A stretch of DNA of 24,049 bases from Pelotomaculum sp. UBA1371 (GTDB lineage Bacteria; Bacillota; Desulfotomaculia; Desulfotomaculales; Pelotomaculaceae). The number at the start of each line of letters is the position of its first letter. Position 1 is the stretch's first letter. The position numbers were made by a program, and so were the translations under genes. Location of the stretch: NCBI GenBank assembly GCA_002305915.1, contig DBRJ01000007.1, forward strand, positions 5,623 to 29,671, given 5' to 3'. Below are positions 20,944-24,049 of this stretch, piece by piece. The notes under the pieces were generated by a model, which saw nothing but the letters and a program-made list of their open reading frames with translations, had not been told where the DNA came from and made no database searches.

Positions 20944-22287
20944 ATGTACGAAAAAACTCCTTTGGAGTCCTGGATTCTGGGCAAGATTACAGGAAATCCG
21001 GGAGATCCCGCTGGACTGACCCGTTCCTTGATCGAAGAATATCAAATCTGGAAGTTAAAGGAAACCATAGCCCTGGCCACTGCTAAAAGTCCCTTTTACC
21101 GGCGCCGGCTGGGCCGGGGCGCGGCGGAAAAAGTCCGCTCCTTCAAGGATTTTCAACAACTTCCCTTTACAACCACCGGGGATCTAAGCCGGAATCCGCT
21201 GCAAATGCTCTGTGTTTCCCAGGATTCCATTAACCGGGTGGTAACGCTAAACAGTTCCGGGACCACCGGGCAACCCAAAAGAGTGTTCTTTACAGCCGGG
21301 GACCAGGAATTGACCCGGGATTTTTTTCAGCACGGCATGTCCACCCTGGTTGGGCCGGGCGATAGGGTGCTGATCCTGCTGCCCGGGGCATTGCCCGGAA
21401 GTGTTGGCGATTTGCTGGCGGACGGTTTGCGCCGCCTGCAGGTGCTGCCCGTTCCCCACGGCCTGGTGCAAAATCCTGAGGCAGTCCTGGAAATAATGGC
21501 AATGGAGCGGATTGACACTTTGGTGGGCATTCCAACCCAGGTGCTGGCCCTCGCCTATTGTGAACCGGCTGAACAGAAGATGGACAAGATTTGTTTAAAA
21601 AACATCTTGCTCAGCACAGACCATGTTCCGGTTGCGCTGGCGAAACATCTGGAGGAGGCCTGGGGCTGCCGGGTTTTTAATCATTACGGCATGACTGAAA
21701 TGGGCCTGGGGGGCGGAGTTGAATGCGCGGCCCTGGCGGGTTACCACCTGCGGGAGGCGGACTTGCTGTTTGAGGTTGTCGACCCCGAATCCGGTGAGGT
21801 TTTGCCGGAAGGGGAGGAAGGAGAAGTTGTCTTCACGACCCTTACCCGCCGGGGCATGCCTTTAATCCGCTACCGTACCGGCGATATTGCCAGGTTTATT
21901 CCTGAACCCTGCCCCTGCGGTACGGTATTGAAGCGGTTGTCTCCGGTAAAGGACCGGGTTCAGGGCAGAATTGTGCTGACCGGAGGAGGCTTTCTCAGCA
22001 TGTCCGTACTGGACGAGGTTTTGTTTGCCGTAAAGGGCGTTGCCAACTTCAAGGCCGCCATTTCCAATGAGAACAACAGGGACAGGTTGGAAATCACCGT
22101 TCAGGCGGCCGGCAAGGCGCCGGGAAATATATCTGCATTAATTGAGCAGGCCTTGTATTCTGTTCCGGTTATCTCCCATAATTCTAGACAGGGAAAATTA
22201 ATCCTGGCGCCCGTAAGGGTTGAGCCCTTAAAAGAACTCTGGCCTCCGCAAAAGAGGGTTGCCCGGGATCATCGTGATAAGAACTAG
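20944..22287 (+). CDS. AMP-forming CoA ligase-like protein (DVU_1553 type)
   Basis: A 447-residue member of the phenylacetate-CoA ligase branch of the ANL adenylating superfamily. The phosphate loop SSGTTGQPK is at 104-112, the adenine motif HYGMTEMG at 247-254 and the YRTGDIA motif at about 315-321, with a short C-terminal domain. Ligases of this type activate a carboxylic acid as acyl-AMP and then usually form the CoA thioester. It lies 6 bases after trsS with AGGGGAAGG ahead of the ATG, so it belongs to the same transcript. The oxidoreductase upstream makes carboxylic acids, which offers one logical substrate, but the same ligase follows TrsS in Desulfovibrio and may instead serve the Trs pathway. 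Confidence 0.87.
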   Translation: MYEKTPLESWILGKITGNPGDPAGLTRSLIEEYQIWKLKETIALATAKSPFYRRRLGRGAAEKVRSFKDFQQLPFTTTGDLSRNPLQMLCVSQDSINRVVTLNSSGTTGQPKRVFFTAGDQELTRDFFQHGMSTLVGPGDRVLILLPGALPGSVGDLLADGLRRLQVLPVPHGLVQNPEAVLEIMAMERIDTLVGIPTQVLALAYCEPAEQKMDKICLKNILLSTDHVPVALAKHLEEAWGCRVFNHYGMTEMGLGGGVECAALAGYHLREADLLFEVVDPESGEVLPEGEEGEVVFTTLTRRGMPLIRYRTGDIARFIPEPCPCGTVLKRLSPVKDRVQGRIVLTGGGFLSMSVLDEVLFAVKGVANFKAAISNENNRDRLEITVQAAGKAPGNISALIEQALYSVPVISHNSRQGKLILAPVRVEPLKELWPPQKRVARDHRDKN

Positions 22288-22305
22288 AAGAACCAGGGGA
22301 AGAGT

Positions 22306-22675
22306 TTGACCATCAAGCATAGGGTGGAGTTTTTTGCGCAGTTTAAGAAAGTGAAAGATGAAAATGATGTTACTGACCCAGTTAGAAAGCCCATTGATGA
22401 AATTGATAAAAAAGACGAACTGATTATAATAACGCCTGCGGGAGGTAATCGGTAAGCCCGCAGCTTATATCGGTATGATCGGCAGCAGCAGAAAGGTAAA
22501 GGCAATATTGGCCAAACTTGAAGCGGAAGGAATCTCCCCGGAAAGGCTCAAGGAAATTTATACGCCAATTGGTCTGAAGCTTGGCTCCGAAACGCCGGAA
22601 GAAATAGCCTTATGTATCCTTTCTGAAATAGTCAGTGTCCGGCGCAACGGGGATGCACATACAAAACGTGGCTAG
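22306..22675 (+). pseudogene. Remnant of an xdhC-like molybdenum-enzyme maturase gene
   Basis: Two pieces in different frames read like the C-terminal Rossmann part of XdhC/CoxI proteins, which insert a sulfurated Mo cofactor into xanthine-oxidase family enzymes. The first (22306-22455, TTG start after AGGGGA) ends KKDELIIIT before running out. The second (about 22436-22675, shifted by one) reads LREVIGKPAAYIGMIGS, then the family's RKV, PIG and TPEEIA segments, and stops normally. The roughly 200-residue N-terminal part and the residues between the two pieces are missing. Either the gene decayed by internal deletion, or the short second piece is translated alone from ATG 22475. Loss would mean a maturase for the aldehyde oxidoreductase must be encoded elsewhere. 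Confidence 0.75.
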
Positions 22676-22877
22676 GAGTACGGGCGCCTGAGCCTTTGCT
22701 ATATATTCCAGGTGTTTTTTAAGCGCAAACAATCCGTTGAAATGCTCTTTTATTTCCTCAGACAAAGAATTTTTATTGCCGTCGCATTACTTTTGTAATA
22801 TAAACTTATTTTCTCTTAACAGGGTTTTAATTGAAGGAATTTGTCTGTAAATAACGAAACATAAGATTAAATCTGTT

Positions 22878-22969
22878 CTCCGAGTCTGGATACCTAAAAT
22901 GAGAGGCATTATGGCGCCAGACCGATAGGGTCCATTGGGAAACGAATGGGCCTCCCGTGTGGAAAGGAG
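22878..22969 (+). ncRNA. Possible structured leader or small RNA of unknown class
   Basis: CTCC (22878-22881) can pair with GGAG (22966-22969) around two further helices: GTCTGG (22884-22889) with CCAGAC (22917-22922), and GGTCCATT (22929-22936) with AATGGGCC (22945-22952, one G-U). This makes a three-way junction. The GGAG strand can alternatively pair with a nearer CTCC at about 22952-22955, so two states are possible. A terminator follows at 22992. I could not match it to any riboswitch or small RNA class I know. Confidence 0.4.
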
Positions 22970-22991
22970 CAACAAGTTTTTTTTGCTGTCT

Positions 22992-23020
22992 ACCGCACGT
23001 TAGTGCGGTTTCTTTGTTTT
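22992..23020 (+). terminator. Rho-independent terminator
   Basis: ACCGCAC (22992-22998) and GTGCGGT (23003-23009) form a 7-bp stem with loop GTTA, followed by TTCTTTGTTTT. It lies 76 bases before the next start codon and could end a small RNA or act as an attenuator. Confidence 0.8.
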
Positions 23021-23095
23021 AAGCGGCACCGGCGACGTATATAAATGTAGTACGAAGAAATAGTGGTGAACCGGTGGATTAAGAGAGGAGGAGTT

Positions 23096-23437
23096 ATGCG
23101 CTTAACTAAAAAATACAAGTCTGTTTATTTTAAATGCAATAATGAAACTTATGAAATACGTGTTTATGCTGTGAAGGAAAATGAGGGACCGGCAGAAAGA
23201 TACGATCTGATGATCTTTAAGGATTTTAAAAAAGTATCTCTATTTGTATATTCTATTGACATGACAACCCATTTAAAGTTCAGACAAGCCTGGCTGGACC
23301 CCGAACCTGCCTTGAAATATTTAATAGATTTGGCAGTAAAGGATATCACCTGCAAGAGAATTTACCCTTATGTCCAGGGAAAGTTCATGGGTCTGGAAGA
23401 AAGCCAACCGGAGAGACATTTGTATAAGGTGCATTAG
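23096..23437 (+). CDS. Hypothetical 113-residue protein
   Basis: I do not recognise this protein. It is basic and rich in aromatic residues, with a predicted beta-strand start (YKSVYFKCNNETYEIRVYAV) and a helical second half. It has two cysteines (residues near 13 and 83) and no signal peptide. ATG 23096 is preceded by GAGGAGGAG at 23085-23093, one of the better ribosome sites in the window; an in-frame GTG at 23063 has none. It lies downstream of the terminator at 22992-23020, so its expression may depend on read-through or on an unseen promoter. Base composition is AT-richer than the metabolic genes to the left. Confidence 0.72.
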   Translation: MRLTKKYKSVYFKCNNETYEIRVYAVKENEGPAERYDLMIFKDFKKVSLFVYSIDMTTHLKFRQAWLDPEPALKYLIDLAVKDITCKRIYPYVQGKFMGLEESQPERHLYKVH

Positions 23438-23687
23438 ACAGTATAGATCCGGATTCAACCTGCTTGGACCCCGGATCAACTATTTAATGAGGAGTTGATA
23501 TTTTAGTTTTTCTTCAGTTTAGTATTTTAAGTGGGTCACGATAAAATATTCTTTAAAGCAGTTCCCGGTCATATTCGACTTTTTGGTGATCTTTTCTTAA
23601 ATTTTTTGTTTTTAAGTTATTTTCCCTGTATAAATATTCCTGGATCAGCAAATTATATAAACAAAATGATTTAGGAGGGAAAATTTC

Positions 23688-23891
23688 ATGGAGCTAAGTG
23701 CCCGTAACAATCTCAAGGCCCGTATTAAAAACATTAAAACAAATGATGTCAGTGCCGAAGTCCTCCTTGATGTAGGGGGGCAGGAAATGTGTTCCACTCT
23801 GACAGCTGAATCAGTTAAGCGAATGGGTTTAAGTGTTGGTGACCAGGTGAACGCACTTGTAAAAGCCAGTTCCGTAATAATTGGCAAATAA
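23688..23891 (+). CDS. Molbindin, single-domain Mop molybdate-binding protein
   Basis: A 67-residue protein made of one Mop domain, the oligomer-forming fold that binds molybdate or tungstate in the cytoplasm. The start ELSARNNLKARIKNI and the later segments VSAEVLLDVGG, STLTAESVKRMGLSVGD and NALVKASSVIIG follow the family pattern through its full length. AGGAGGG lies about 9 bases before the ATG. It probably stores or buffers molybdate, which fits the molybdenum aldehyde oxidoreductase in the same region, though the two are about 8 kb apart and not in one operon. The preceding 250 bases (23438-23687) hold no gene that I can support. Confidence 0.92.
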   Translation: MELSARNNLKARIKNIKTNDVSAEVLLDVGGQEMCSTLTAESVKRMGLSVGDQVNALVKASSVIIGK

Positions 23892-23904
23892 ACAATCCGG
23901 TTAA

Positions 23905-23938
23905 AGTGGAGCCGCCCTTGTCTTCGGGGCGGTTCACT
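23905..23938 (+). terminator. Hairpin after the molbindin gene
   Basis: CCGCCC (23912-23917) pairs with GGGCGG (23927-23932), extended outward by six weaker pairs and a one-base bulge, 13 bases after the stop codon. There is no T tract, so it is either a poor terminator or helped by the convergent terminator that follows. Confidence 0.55.
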
Positions 23939-23947
23939 AATCTAGAC

Positions 23948-23975
23948 AAAAAAAGAGACCATCAATCAGGCCTCT
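23948..23975 (-). terminator. Rho-independent terminator for a minus-strand gene to the right
   Basis: Read on the minus strand, AGAGGCC and GGTCTCT form a 7-bp stem with one G-U pair and an 8-base loop, followed by a run of seven T. It ends transcription coming from the right edge of the window. Confidence 0.75.
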
Positions 23976-23982
23976 ATTGATT

Positions 23983-24049
23983 TTAGAGCAACAGTTTTTC
24001 ATGTGCCTCATTCCGGGCGGCAAAAGGGCAGGTTGCCTGTTTGTCCTTT
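23983..24049 (-). CDS. Possible C-terminal end of a convergent gene (partial)
   Basis: One minus-strand frame is open from the window edge to a TAA at 23983-23985 and ends ATCPFAARNEAHEKLLL. The stop lies 8 bases before the minus-strand terminator stem, as expected for a real gene end. Only 21 residues are visible and I recognise no family. Confidence 0.4.
   Translation of the reverse strand, partial: KDKQATCPFAARNEAHEKLLL

Larger units (their letters stand above)
22676..23095 (+). other. Intergenic region with a possible structured RNA and terminator
   Basis: About 420 bases with no supported gene. The left part (22676-22870) is AT-rich and featureless on the + strand. The right part contains an RNA-like set of nested stems (22878-22969), a T run, a hairpin terminator (22992-23020) and the ribosome site of the next gene. 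Confidence 0.6.

Noticed and set aside
22610..22786. Minus-strand open frame encoding a helical-looking peptide (GNKNSLSEEIKEHFNG and on)
   Set aside because: It has no start codon before most of the frame, begins right after a stop, and overlaps the xdhC remnant; it may be a gene fragment but cannot be supported.
1..24049. tRNA, rRNA, insertion sequences, phage attachment sites
   Set aside because: None could be seen on either strand; no transposase or integrase and no terminal repeats.

Overview
Organism and general character. The window is about half GC. It has Gram-positive style ribosome binding sites (GGAGG-type, with several GTG and TTG starts) and dense, same-strand gene packing. The set of Mo-hydroxylase, nickel-pincer and Fe-S proteins points to a strictly anaerobic member of the Firmicutes, of the Peptococcaceae/Pelotomaculum-Desulfotomaculum kind. 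That placement rests on gene content and is an inference. Every well-supported gene lies on the + strand; a minus-strand terminator at the right edge implies a convergent neighbour.

Layout. (1) 16-3278: a soluble sensor histidine kinase (GAF, Cys-containing PAS, kinase) and an NtrC-type sigma-54 activator. (2) 3279-11763: a DUF362 iron-sulfur protein behind a well-matched sigma-54 promoter, then a strong hairpin. After it come a second DUF362 protein, an Mrp/NBP35 Fe-S carrier ATPase, an SDR epimerase-like protein, two unknown small proteins, and larB-larC-larE for the nickel-pincer nucleotide (NPN) cofactor. (3) 11764-12451: a long non-coding stretch with a terminator, a second sigma-54 promoter and a structured leader. 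(4) 12452-22675: a molybdenum aldehyde oxidoreductase (Desulfovibrio gigas Mop type). Its companion cluster follows: a multi-cluster flavoprotein, a small CxxC protein, methyltransferase TrsM, a C_GCAxxG_C_C protein, radical SAM protein TrsS, an AMP-forming ligase and the remnant of an xdhC-like maturase gene. (5) 22676-24049: a possible structured RNA with terminator, a hypothetical gene, a single-domain molbindin, and a convergent terminator.

How the parts may work together. Two promoters with sigma-54 -24/-12 signatures lie downstream of a sigma-54 activator, so one two-component system may switch on both the DUF362 gene and the aldehyde oxidoreductase. The locus makes most of the NPN cofactor pathway, but there is no larA. 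The first DUF362 protein carries His163, Lys173 and His189 with exactly the spacing (10 and 16) of the His174/Lys184/His200 set that binds and uses NPN in lactate racemase. The second DUF362 copy has lost the Lys and the second His. The most interesting hypothesis here is that DUF362 Fe-S proteins include NPN-dependent enzymes, possibly oxidoreductases that couple hydride chemistry at nickel to two [4Fe-4S] clusters. That is an inference from motif spacing and gene context, not a demonstrated function.
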